64,000 nucleotides of DNA from Diphasiastrum complanatum (lineage: Eukaryota > Streptophyta > Lycopodiopsida > Lycopodiales > Lycopodiaceae): the NCBI GenBank assembly GCA_029204225.1, contig MU832019.1, forward strand, positions 27,238 to 91,237. The letters are read 5' to 3'. The translations under genes were made by a program, and so were the position numbers. Below are positions 46,540 to 57,687 of this stretch, in pieces (positions within the stretch are counted from its first letter, which is position 1; each line of letters opens with the position of its first letter). The notes beneath the pieces were generated by a model that made no database searches, was not told the origin of the DNA, and worked only from the letters and a program-made list of their open reading frames with translations.

Positions 46540-47010
46540 ACAAGTTCGTCATTAAGTACTATAAAGGTGCATTGAACTATGTTATCGATGTTTTGAATCG
46601 AATTGAAAAAATCACCCAATTGTGCTTTGTTGAGATCCAAGCTAAGAAGTATCTATTACTTCAAGATATTTGTCAAATTGATGGGTATTTCGATCATATT
46701 TGACTAGATGTCTTGGTAGGAAATTTAAGATCTAGTCAAGACTCTCAAATACAAGATCAAAAAAAATCCTGAAACGATAAGATAGTAAATGAATTTTTTA
46801 TAATTAAAAAATGGCTTACCTTTTCAATTAAAAAGCCATATGCCGAAAAAGAAACAAGTTAGGGCCCAAATCTTGCAGCAATGTCATGACAACTCTTGTG
46901 CTAGTTACCTTGGCATACAGAAGATACTTGACCTTGTAAAACAAAAGTTTTAGTGGCCAAAGATGAAAGGTGATGTTGAGACATACATCCAAGGTTGTAA
47001 ACAATGCCAA
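46540..47010 (+). pseudogene. Gypsy pol relic (RNase H end and integrase zinc domain)
   Basis: The plus strand gives YYKGALNYVIDVLNRIEKI, resembling the RNase H end Y-x-x-G-x-x-N-x-V-x-D-x-L-S-R of gypsy elements. About 90 codons later comes an integrase zinc module: LGIQKILDLVKQKF, a stop, WPKMKGDVETYIQGCKQCQ, matching H-H-C-C spacing and the [FY]-W-P-x-M signature. Stops interrupt the frame. No LTRs were found. Confidence 0.6.
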
Positions 47011-47266
47011 TTTAACTTATCCAAAAGGGTCAAAATTTTGGATTTTTAACATCCTTTGAAAAAACTCAATAACTATACACCTCATATATTAATATTTGAA
47101 TAACTTCCTTATATGCTTTAATGGATATGAGTTGAGGAAGTCCATAAATATACTGAGATTTTTGTGAAATCTACAACAAACAAATTGCAACACATGCGAG
47201 AGATTCTAAAATCCACTCGATATCATATGTAGGAAAGCTCAACAAAAGATGAAACATTACACGAAC

Positions 47267-47271
<5 letters not shown>

Positions 47272-47348
<77 letters not shown>

Positions 47349-47358
47349 ACGCGCGCGC
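47272..47358 (+). repeat. (TG)n microsatellite running into (CG)n
   Basis: About 38 uninterrupted TG units followed by caCGCGCGCGC. Alternating purine-pyrimidine over about 87 bases is a candidate Z-DNA former. Confidence 0.95.
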
Positions 47359-50300
47359 ATGTGAACTTCAGATTGCAATTTTATCAACATTCAAAATTAA
47401 AAAAATCTCAAAGTAGAAAATTAGCTCTAAGATTATTTGGTCTTTTCATTGTTTTAAGAAGAATCGGAAAAATCGACTTATGAATTGAATCCATCTGCTG
47501 AGTTTTTTTTTCTTAGTCTAGGTTGAGCCATGAGCTATTGAGGGTTACTAAAACAAAGACTTGAGGATTGGTAAACAATTTTAGCAATATCTAACCATAT
47601 ACCTTTTGGCTATGCCAATGGAGGAGTCGGGTATCTAGCCCTTGACCTTGTGTTTGGAAGTAATAACTATACGCTTTTTAGCATTATCGGCATGCAGGAT
47701 TATAGAGAATCAAACATGGGTGGTGGGCGAGCCCAACTCAAACACGATACACACAATCACCATATGTCAAAATTAAATTTTGAAGTGAAATTTTTAAATT
47801 TGAGAAATGGCCAAAATTCATCGAGTTGGCTAGTTGATTACACACGTTCAATAATGCATTATGGGAGTTCCAACTTAATCACATGATATCCAAACCTTCA
47901 CGCCAATTTATCAAGCACAAATTCTAGTTTCGTATTTATTAAGTCAGCGTGTTGACTTTTGATTCTAATTTATTCAATCACCCCAATACATCAATGAATT
48001 TGGGCCATCTCAAAGTAGCCCATAAATTTCAAAATTTGAGGCTGTTGTAGAGAGTGACTTTCAAATTTGTATTGCCTATATCTACACTCCATTCCTTACT
48101 AAGACATGCACAACGTCCATACAAGAGATTAAAATGCATGCAAATCCCATTAACCTATCAAACTTATACAGGTACTCTAAAATTTAATGACAAGCTTGAT
48201 GGAGCTTGTCTAGAGATCAATCTCCATCGTTTGCAGAATTTGAACACATTAGAAGAGCTTTTGGAGTGCTTTTCTGACTGGAAAATTTATTCCAACATCA
48301 TTTAGATAGATATCAAATAACATTTACCCTTCAGAATAGTGAACATATTTGCAAAATCCTTTCCTACGACTGTTTTCTTCACACTCTTGCTCCATTCAAT
48401 AGAAGCAAACACTTACTCGAATGATTTAATATGCTACAATCAGCCCTGGAATAAAGGACATAAAAGCGAGAAGCCTTTTCAGTCCCCTTCTAGCCATGCT
48501 TAGCATCAAAATCCGCTTCTTTCATGAAGAGATCAATGTTTCCCAGATGACCTCTTCGAAACGAGCTATGCAGTGCTGTAAACTCACTATCCTTCAAAAT
48601 TCCTCTGCTAGAACTGACTATTCAATATCAGAATCTGGATACCACATCACATTGAGATGTATCAGAAACTCAGAATTAGACTCGAAAGAATATCAGTACT
48701 GGTACTTTAGAAGCTGAAAACTTGAGAATGAAATTACTAATCACTTAACAACCACAACCAAAATGAAATTATCCTTGAAAAAATATGGAAGCACATACTT
48801 TCATAAAAACTCAAGCTCTTCATATTTACCATCTTATAGCTAGTGTATATCTGGAGCTCAGATTCATAGCATGTCATAAACATGTCTTACAAAAAATTAA
48901 AAGGATTGCATTTCAATTGTAAAAGCAGCCATGCACTTACGTCAAAGAAAGGTTGACCGCTTTTAGAACAAAGAAGTTCAATCCAATTCCAAGATCAATT
49001 TAATGCACCACTAACTTAAATAACTGGATTGTTGACCAAACAGAGCTATGAAAAATTCTGCAAGTTTTAGACTTCCCATGCAGTTTAGCCAGAAGCTCTG
49101 GGATTAAAAAGAATCCATTCTTTTAAGACAATCAAGATCCACGGTAGCTACCTCTAGGGAAGAAATCCAGTTACACTCTAACATTTATCAGAAAACGAGC
49201 TTGTGGGCCTCGGTGGACATCATATCCTGAAGAAATTCAAGGTGTAAGTTGACAGACTCAAAGCAACTGCTATTCTGGAATAGAACTGGCATGCAGTGTA
49301 GTATCTGAAATCTTTATGCAACTTCGTTTGAATCAGATGATTTCATGTCTTGCTGAAACCTTTCCAGAGAAATTGAGCATTCAAGACTTGTCACCTTGCC
49401 AAAAATAAGCCAGTCAAGATTCCATTGTAAGCTTCAGCTGTTGAAAATGATGAGACATATCTTGATTCATCGATAAGGATAGTAACAGCCTTAAAAATTA
49501 CAAAAAATTGAAGAATGCTTCTAAGAATTTTAAGATGCATCAAAGCTGACACCATGCGCTATCTTTTTTAGATGACTATGTTGGCAAGGAAATATGTGCT
49601 CCAAGAAAACTGGTATTCCTTTGCACTCTGCTTAAAAAATGGATTGAAAGAGACACGTGGTAGGTGACTTAAGCCAGTTTTATTACAATCTATCTTGTGC
49701 TGTTAGATCTATTTCTATCAACAATAAAAGGATTGACTGCTTGGTGGAAAGACTCGAATGTTTTTGTATAACAAACACAACCAGCGATTTAGTAGAAAAC
49801 TAGATAGAAATGATTGTTCATTACGTTAGGTTCTCCATAATTGAAGCCTGCACTTGACTTTAAAATCATGACAATGGATTCAACTTGTTCATTTTAATAT
49901 TTTAAACAAATTCCCAAAAAGATGTTAGTTTGCAAGAGTTGGATTTACCTACTGAAGGTCATCAAAACCAGTGTACCTTAAATCCATAACCAGGAAATAC
50001 AAGCTTGATATCATCACAGTTCATCCTTCATGTTTATACCATCAAGTCATCAGAAGCATTGACAAACACCAAACATCCTCAAAAGACCTGGCGTTACAGA
50101 ACAGCTTAACAAAATGGGATAATTCTTGACAGCCATAGAGAAGGTAGAATCCTAACTCAAATCTAAGAAACCTGTCACTACAAACCGGGTTGGAACATAC
50201 AGACATACTGGAATGTACCTCTGAAAAAAGGATAAAATAATAAAAAAAACCTACCTTGCACTGCTTGATCAATAATGTGTTTCGCATTAGATAGAAATGA

Positions 50301-50417
50301 AGACAGGGCTGGCATTTGTTTTCCTTCAAAATATCTCTAAATTTTGAATAAGCTTGATCGGGCCTGCTATATATATATCAGTCTCTGAAGTTTTTCCAAA
50401 GATGACACAATAAGCTA
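47359..50417. other. No gene recognised
   Basis: Moderately AT-rich sequence without strong open frames or repeats. It lies downstream of the ceramide synthase exons in that gene's reading direction and may include its 3' end or the last intron, but I could not find the final exon. Confidence 0.35.
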
Positions 50418-50425
50418 GTTCTGAC

Positions 50426-50507
50426 CATAGTTGCAGCGAATCGCGATTCGCTGGGTCTGCGATTCGCGGGTCGCGATTCTGCGAATCGCGATTCGCGACC
50501 CAGAATC

Positions 50508-50544
<37 letters not shown>

Positions 50545-51271
50545 GAAAAATGGCTTATTGCTGAAATTTTTTTAGGGGATCAATGGTCAAACCAGCGTTT
50601 TGCCTCTCATAAGTGCAGTAGATGAGGCACAAACAGATCTTATTTTCAGTAGCTATCCGATTGTCATTTGCTCTGGTTTTCAGTAAATGTTAATGCTACA
50701 GTTTGGACTATCAACTGTATGGATGATGATCACTTTTGCAATTGGTTCACTGGAGATGTGAGTGCAATGTACATACAGTTGGGGGCATAAATATTGGGCC
50801 CTTCTCGGCACGCATTTGGACCCCATTTTTATCTACAGGGGGGCGGTGGCATTTTTATCTACAATGTCTATATAGCAAGAAGCTCTAGGGGGTTCGGGGG
50901 ACAATAGCCCCCCGGGAAACGGGGGGTTCGGGGGGCGGTAGCCCCCTGGTGGGGGGTTTGGGGGGCAACGCCCCCCAACGGTGGGGTCCGGGGGCTGCCG
51001 GTAGACCCCGGCCCCGACGGTAAGGCCTCTTCATGATTTGGCCTTCCAACTCCCCGAGTGAAAACACACTTTTTCGTGTTTCGCACCCGAAACAGTCGGC
51101 AAACTACACAATCATAATCCCCTCGATCAGAGCTTTCATCTAATACCCATATTGCCTAAAAAAATTTCAAAAAAAAAAAAAAATCGATTCTACACGATTC
51201 TGGGAAAATCCCGAATCGCGAATCGGAATCGCGATTCTGAATCGCGATTCCGGAATCGCGCTGCAACTATG
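50426..51271. mobile_element. Non-autonomous hAT-type DNA transposon (846 bp)
   Basis: Perfect 13-bp terminal inverted repeats, CATAGTTGCAGCG at the left and CGCTGCAACTATG at the right, are flanked by the 8-bp direct duplication GTTCTGAC (50418-50425 and 51272-51279). An 8-bp target duplication is the hAT hallmark. Subterminal regions are packed with the palindrome GAATCGCGATTC and variants, likely transposase-binding sites. The interior has an A29 run, some AT-rich DNA and a strongly GC-rich block, but no transposase. It must be mobilised in trans. Confidence 0.88.
50880..51030. repeat. G/C-run hairpin repeats inside the hAT element
   Basis: About four imperfect units of ggggggttcggggggc(aa/gg)tagccccc, each made of a G-run followed by its C-run complement, so each can fold on itself; the G-runs could also form quadruplexes. 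Sharply different in base composition from the surrounding DNA. Confidence 0.8.
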
Positions 51272-51560
51272 GTTCTGACCTTAGAAACCCATTCCAACCC
51301 TTTTGGGTCGGATCGTACTGTACGTTCCGTACAGTACATTCCGGAACGTACTGGGTCACAACATTTTTTTTTTTACATATAAAAAAAACAGGTATTAAAG
51401 CACCTGCTGGCCGCATGTTCCTTCTTTTTAGGGACGCATCTTGATATGCGAGCAATCTGTAGAGTTTTCTGTGAAAATCTTGTATCTGTTTATCTAGTCA
51501 GGATCAAGCTTCTTTGAACCTGTCATTCATCAATATCTATCCCCTCACAAAATTACTCAC

Positions 51561-51863
51561 TGAGAGAAAGGCCATCATGCAAATATCAGATAGGCTATCT
51601 TCAGCTTTTAGTGAAAGCAAAGTATCTAAAAAATCTGTCTGCTCTCTAATGCCACCATCCAGCTGATGTTGTAGCCTGCGCTCAGAGATTCTAGTTGCAA
51701 ACAACTTCTCGATTCCAGGTCTCACTTGCTCTCTTAAGTTCTTTTCTGTGCCTTGCAGATCAAGCCCAGCAGAAGTCCCCAAGGTGAGTTTTCCCCTCTC
51801 TTCCACTAGTTGCTCCTGCATACTTCGGAATGCAGCAGCCTCCGATCCATACGAGTAAGCCTG
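51561..51863 (-). pseudogene. Cytochrome P450 exon fragment
   Basis: Minus strand: LVEERGKLTLGTSAGLDLQG, TEKNLREQ...IEKLFATRISERR and TDFLDTLLSLKAEDSLSD, followed by MMAFLS. Order and spacing fit the plant P450 stretch from the LDLQG segment (F-G region) to the start of the I helix. At 51561 the exon meets GTGAGTAATTT, a good donor site, just where the AGTDT segment would follow. That segment, the ExxR and the Cys-heme loop are absent nearby. It is therefore one exon or part of one, captured or left behind. Confidence 0.6.
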
Positions 51864-52532
51864 ACAAAATCTGATCTACTGGATGGTTGTCTCAATCGCA
51901 CATATCTATCTCTCCACCATCCAGCACAAATGACTCCAGAGTCCAGCCTAGATCTCCAGGATATTTTCTTCTTGTTTTTTTTTCCTTTGTTAAAAAATCC
52001 GTATTTAAAAAAAAAAAAAGTGGCCAAGTTCCAGAATGGAACACATTCCGTTCCAGAACGGGCAACTAAAGGACGGAACAAGAGCAGAACTACATAAAGT
52101 CAATATCATCATCCTATAGAACATGAACAAGATCAGTTGAAAAACATCTTCTTTGAAGCAAGAAGAATAGGAAGCACAGGCTGGAGATCAAAAGCTGTTT
52201 CTAAAGATAGCACCAGTGACCATTTGAAAATAGGAAGAATGATCCTAAGACTTCATGCAAAGTAGGTTAGCGAAAGCCAGAAGACCTCAGAGATTAACTG
52301 TTTCTATCTCGGAGGTTATGTTTCATGGTTTTTCTGTATCCCTAAAGGCAAAAATTTCAAACCCAATTTTTTTGTTCAGATTTTCAAGTTTTTAACTAAA
52401 AAAACCAGTACGTACCCCAAAAAAAAATAATGGCCCATTCCGGAACGGGGGCAAGTACTTAATCCATGTAGGAGAGCACCAACAACATGTAGTTAGCATA
52501 CGATACAACAAGATTGGAGAAACTAGGCTTAC
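51864..52532. other. Intron or 3' flank of the ceramide synthase gene
   Basis: No coding sequence found except a possible acidic tail (minus, 52093-52116, D-D-D-I-D-F-M-stop after an ag), whose phase does not match the upstream exon. Palindromic motifs of the type attccggaacg occur near 51340, 52040 and 52440. Confidence 0.35.
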
Positions 52533-54336
52533 CAGATCTAACATCATCGCCAACTTTCCCTTTGTTCTGTAACTGCTTTTGAATCATTCGGAAAATTAAA
52601 ATCCACCAGTAAAGATGTATCACCAACAGTGATATCAACAATGTGTTGAACATGTAATAAAGCTTTTTGGTCATTGGAGTACTAGTATCAATATAGCTGA
52701 TCACTTCAATGCTGTGATCATCCGAAACAAACTCTAAATCAGAGCTACTTTTTAGAGAAATTTCTAATAGCAAACACCAAGGCCCATAAACAATGATGTT
52801 TTATGATGGATGAACAGTATGTAACTGCAATGTTTGAAAAATTTAGATGCATGAGATAAAGATAAAAAAAATTTGTAGTTACCAACTCGCATGAGCTATA
52901 CACTCAATACAGTACAATCAAATGCTCATCAAGAAGTTTGGTATACGTGTTCAACATAGAGAGTCCTGCTTTTTTTTTGTGCGAACTTAGAAGTGGGGCA
53001 TCATCTATCAGCAGAAAATAGTTGAGTGGATGACTCTTTAAAACCCCCCATATGACCCAACTAAAAACGACATAATTACCTTGTGCTCCAAATGATCCAA
53101 AATGGGAAATAAATGAGCCGCAGAATTAGCCAAGATAAAGCAAATACTGCAAACAAAAAACTGGCCTCCAATTCCTTTCCAGCATATTTGCATAGTTTTG
53201 CAGATTCCAGCAAAACATCCGTTACATCATGCAAAGCAACCACAATTGACCCCACCCGAAAGGAACTGTGAAATCAAAGTTTTATCAGATTGTCACTCCA
53301 GATGCTAGGGAAGTTAAGATGAGAAAAACAATCATCAAAAAAACAATAGTATGTCTCGTCATCTGTATGTAAGTACATGTGAGAGCTACTGTCCACCTCC
53401 TTAACAATTTCTTGAGTAAAGCTTCCGTGAAGAAACCATCGTCACCCTTAGTAGCAACAATTGCTCTGATTAAGTTGGAGCATGGTTGAAATGTCTCTAA
53501 TCATAGAACACAAGAATGCCATGTGGATGTGAAGTATTGAATACAGTAAGCCTTTGGATTATGATGTATACTTTATTGCTCGAATAAATAGACGTAGATA
53601 TTTGTAAAGTACAATCATAATGCTAGAATGTAAAGAACTATTAGCTGAACAGAAACAGTTATTCACACTCATTCTGAGTAATATTGGCTACTCTAGATGC
53701 ATTTACAACATCCAAGAACAGAACTTTCCGAACTCATTACATCAATGTTATGTTTAAGATAATACCCAACATAACAAACAAGACGTGCAAATTCCAACCC
53801 TATAGAGTCCAAATACAAAGTTTTAAACCATCAATTTTATCATGCATACCATGAACCAAATGCTATGACATGTCTACTCACGTTCTCAGCACCCTAGAGT
53901 AGGTGCTGGTCACATGCATAAACATATGTCCACATTAGCTTTCATACATTTGTACAGCAACCAACATACTGAGTTCCTATCACTTCTCCGGAGGTGAAGG
54001 ACAGATTCAGTCATGATGATAAACAGATGTTTCCAAGCTCAATATCTTTCTTATCACACTCATAAACAACATGTGAGGCAACAATACATGGCAGCTTTTT
54101 GAACATATTTAGTATTTAGGATCAGTACTACAAACAATGAGCTCAATGAAAAAGAGGACATACCCTGTAATGTACGAAAATGCAATCAAACCAATTGTCA
54201 AGATGTGATGAGTCATCATAACATTAAAATCCTTTCTCCGAGTTTCCCAGACAAGAAGAGCTGCAACGCTGTAAATGTAGAAGCCACACTGAAACGTGTA
54301 GAACACTTTCAGTTGAAACCTTTTCAAACGAAACAT
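52533..54336 (-). CDS. Ceramide synthase (LAG1 homologue, TLC domain), three exons, ends missing
   Basis: The product N-acylates sphingoid bases in the ER. Exon A (about 54336-54164) has [32 protein letters not shown] with the two catalytic-type His, and SYITG. Exon B (53265-53080) has [19 protein letters not shown], the Lag1p motif with its two Asp, and [13 protein letters not shown]. Exon C (52711-52533) has [27 protein letters not shown] and [10 protein letters not shown]. The junctions are GT-AG and phases match. The closest plant type by eye is the LOH2 class (IELLDYLD, GKVGEDIRS). The acceptor of exon A is uncertain. The N-terminal exons and the short acidic C-terminal exon were not found. 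No stop or shift interrupts what is visible, so the gene may be intact with exons elsewhere. Confidence 0.85.
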
Positions 54337-55259
54337 GAGAAGTGTTACTCTCCCGTCATTGTACTACTATCCTCTGTCATTGCTCTACTATCCTCTTTAA
54401 CAAATTGTCAGGTTGTGATATCTTCTTCTCTTCTTTTGTTCTATTTCTAAGCTATGTCCTCAGGTTTTCGAGCTGTACAGACTCAGCAGTCAACAAAGAA
54501 AACCCCATACTAGACATGTAGCTTGTATAGCACACTCTGATAAACGTACAAACTTTTCTATAAGATAAATTGGATCTACAATAAATTGATTAATTTCAGC
54601 GAACAGCAGAACATGAAGCGATCAACATAAATAACAGTAGAACAGCTAATATATGCCACTTGTAACATCACACAATCCTAGACACAATTCTAAATGCTGT
54701 TTTCTAGAAGAAAGTCCTCGAACGGTGGATATTTAACATAAATAATATGATTTTTGTTAAAATGTTTTACCTTGTCCTAAAATATTAGCAAAGCATGGAC
54801 CAATTTGATACAATGCGTCCATGGTATGCCAATTAATACTCTTACAAAGTCGTGGGCATCAAAGTGAAGTGCCAAGTGCAGTGATGCTAGTTTTTAATCA
54901 CGAATGATGAGATACAGATCAGCATAATCACTTATCATAGCAAAAATCAATTTTGAGCCTGTTCATTGATACCTTTCTGTCATATTCCTGCAAAAAGTAT
55001 CGCTATGGCTGATTAAACTCTAATGTAGTTCAAAACCATTTCAAGCAAAAATTTCTAGAGCTACTGTTACATGTCTTATGATATCAAGGCAAATGCCATT
55101 CTCCATTAGGACTATGCTAGCTTTTATTAAGTTGGAGCATGGTTAAAATTGATAGAATGACAGCACCGACTCAACCATTAACAGCTCTTGATCAAAGTGA
55201 CAAATGCACTACTCACCCTCAATTATTGGCCAAACATAGTGCGCATGCAGATTTTGCTG
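54337..55259. other. Intron or 5' flank of the ceramide synthase gene
   Basis: N-terminal ceramide synthase exons (membrane segment, KESxWK region) were searched for by eye on the minus strand and not found. Otherwise unremarkable. Confidence 0.4.
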
Positions 55260-55471
55260 CCTCCATTTCCCTTGATCCGCTGCCACTCCTACAATCCACT
55301 ACCTCCCCTACAATCTCCCTCGATTCGCTGCCTCCATTTTCCTTGATCCTTGCCACCCCTACAATCCGCTACCTGTCCCGCTCCATCCCCTCTCCTTACC
55401 AGCTCCTGCCCTTGCTACCTGTCCTGCCTCGCTCCTGTCCCGATCCTGCCCTGTCCCGCTCCATCCCCCCC
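55260..55471 (+). repeat. Pyrimidine-rich 5' region of LINE copy C, left part
   Basis: C/T-rich imperfect repeats (cctacaatccgctacctgtcccgctcc...). The stretch continues after the chromovirus at 58916 as cccgctcctgcc-type repeats, so it is one region split by the insertion. Open frames here are compositional. Confidence 0.65.
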
Positions 55472-55829
55472 TGTAATAGATCCTAACACCACAGTAGGGC
55501 AAACACTAACTGATCCACCCAACCTTGCCTACTCCCTGATATAGAGTAAGCCCCTCCTAGCCCAGTGTGAGGACTGGTAGCATGCTACTGCCAAGTGTCG
55601 GCCACGTGGCACTGACGTGGCCGACTGCACGTTGGGACCCAACTGGGAGCCCTATCCTGCTGACAGGGTCCCTAAGCTGTGTTAGGCCCGCCATGGCTAT
55701 GGACCGTGCTGGGGCACACTACTCACACTGTCTTGCCCTGTTGGTCATGTACGCTGGACACGACCCTCACTGTGGTATCTGACCTATCTGTGTTCTCTAG
55801 GGTTCGGCACTGGTTACGAGCTCGTAACA
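55472..55829 (-). repeat. 3' LTR of chromovirus derivative (358 bp)
   Basis: The LTR starts tgtaatagatcc and ends gctcgtaaca (plus strand). It contains the hairpin GTCGGCCACGT-ggcactg-ACGTGGCCGAC at 55597-55625. It is nearly identical to 58558-58915, with a few substitutions such as cacgttggg/cacgtcggg. Confidence 0.95.
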
Positions 55830-55840
55830 CTCCCTCCCCC

Positions 55841-56370
55841 TTAAGAACCGTCTTGGTCCTCTAAGACAAAGTCTAGAAAAATCTTGCGAAGGACGCTGCC
55901 TCTTTCCCAAGTGGCATTCTCAACAGGCTGATCATTCCACTTAACCAGATATTCTCGGTATAGAGTATGACGAGTCTGCGTCTCTCTACTATCAAGAATC
56001 TCCTCTGGTTCATGTGGAGGTTGTTGAGGATCCAATGGGAGAACTAGAACACTGTCCCCTACCAGATTGTCTGATTTGGTTAAGGCTTTTCGTAACTGAC
56101 TTACATGAAAGATTGGAAAAACCTTACTGCTCTGTGGGAGTTCTAGTTCATAGGTGACCTCGCCTAGTCTCCTACTGATGGTAAAGGGACCACAATACCT
56201 TGGAGACAACTTAGCACACACTCCTGATTTGAGGGTTTTAGAGTCAACTGGGACTCTCAAGTACACTTTCTCACCAGTGGAGAACTGCACATCCCGTCTG
56301 TGTGGATCTGCATAATGCCTGGCTCGATCCTGGGACTGCCTAATGCTACGCTTAGCATGTTGTAGTTGAT
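55841..56370 (-). pseudogene. Chromovirus integrase C-terminus and chromodomain
   Basis: From the deletion junction the minus strand encodes QDRARHYADPHRRDVQFS, then GEKVYLRVP, the GPFTISRRLGEVTYELELP segment (GPY/F module) and VFPIFHVSQLRKA. The chromodomain region near the end includes YLVKWNDQPVENATWER. The stop at 55841 abuts the polypurine tract (minus AAGGGGGAGGGAG) and the 3' LTR. The chromodomain targets integration to particular chromatin in full-length relatives. Confidence 0.9.
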
Positions 56371-57687
56371 GAAATTATGGGTTGCCCCATCATCAACCAT
56401 AACTCTTACTGACTGGTTACCAACTTTCCCATGCATACGTACTAGGTCATGCGGCCCAAAGCTGAAGGGTCTCGCTAGCATTACAGAGGTCAGCTGGCAA
56501 CAGTGTTCATGATCTTCATGATACACTTTGATCTCGGAAGCTGCCGAGTCACTGGGGAAACATACAGTCTGAACAAGATGAACTTGTTTTTTATCTTTCT
56601 TATCTTTTTTAGTGAAAGGCCCCTTGGGACACTGTCTGACTGTGTGTCCCTTGCCCATACACACAAAGCACAAACGTTCTTGTTTGGCTTTCTCAAAATC
56701 ATCTGGTTTTAAGGGCTGTATGAGTGAAGGGCGTTTCTGAGGAGCTTCACTTTTAAATTTATCTTTTTTCTTTCTTTTTAAAAATTTCTTTTTAAATTGA
56801 AAGTCTTTCTGAGAAGGCTGCTCAGAAAGTGGCTGTTGTCTCGCCTTCTTCCTACCCATTGAATCATCATAGATTTGAGCATATCTGAGGGCTTGTTCAA
56901 GGGTAGTAGGCGAGTTTCTCTGGACCTCTACTTTATATTCATCTTTGAGGCCACGGACAAATCCCCTGATTTTCTGATAGTCATCCATATTTTTAATCTT
57001 TAGAATTGCTTCTCGATACTGCGAGATATATTGGATGAGGGATTTATCCATTACTTTCCCAGGCTTCCCAGGCTCTATCCAGTTCATTTTCTGGTAGAAA
57101 TTCTCTTAGGAAAGCTTCTTCAAAAGCTTTCCATGACCGGGGAGTCTGCCCAGTCTCCTGGAGATTTAACCACCACTTATAGGCCATAGGCCCTAAGGAA
57201 AGACTGGCCTCAATTGCTTGCAAATGGTCAGGGGTCTGTTTAAGAACATGAATGTTCTTCCATTTGCTGAGGAAGGTTTGTAGAATATCTGCATTTCTAT
57301 CCTTCTCTTCCCCATTAAAAGTAGGAGGCTTTAAATCTTTAAAAACACTGGGGTGAGACCGTAAAGTCTCACCCGAAACTGATGGAAGTGGAGAAGGGGA
57401 TAACTGAGAAGTGGAGGGAAGGCTTCCTACAAAATTAAGTTTTTGAGTTCAGCGAACGAGTCGTCCACACTGGACTTGAAATTGGCTAATGCCAACTTCA
57501 GTTCATCCACTTCTGTTACCAATTGGAGAAATTGCTCCTTGGTAACCAGTTCGTCGAGTTCTTCGGCGAACTGTTCCTGTTCTTCCACTTCCATGGGTTC
57601 CTTCCCTTTCCTGTAAGCCAAGGCTTCTGTTTCAAGTTCGTCGAAGCCTCTCTCCTGGGGTTGATCAGGTCCCTGAGGAGTGGTCAT
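56371..57687 (-). pseudogene. Chromovirus Gag and protease start
   Basis: The ATG at 57687 opens an 86-codon acidic N-terminus ending at a TAG (57427). The capsid continues in shifted frames (YKWWLNLQETGQTPRSW, AFEEAFLREFLP), then at 57087 SLIQYISQYREAILKIKNMD and a basic linker. The zinc knuckle CFVCMGKGHTVRQCP is near 56650. The protease motif VMVDDGATHNF follows near 56390 and then stops. At the deletion junction the frame passes into integrase sequence out of phase. Confidence 0.85.

Noticed and set aside
47277-47483. Open frame of repeated Val-Cys
   Set aside because: Translation of the TG microsatellite.
52093-52116. Acidic mini-exon (D-D-D-I-D-F-M-stop) after an ag as the last ceramide synthase exon
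   Set aside because: Its phase does not fit the phase-1 donor at 52532; joining would give an immediate stop. Kept only as a remark.
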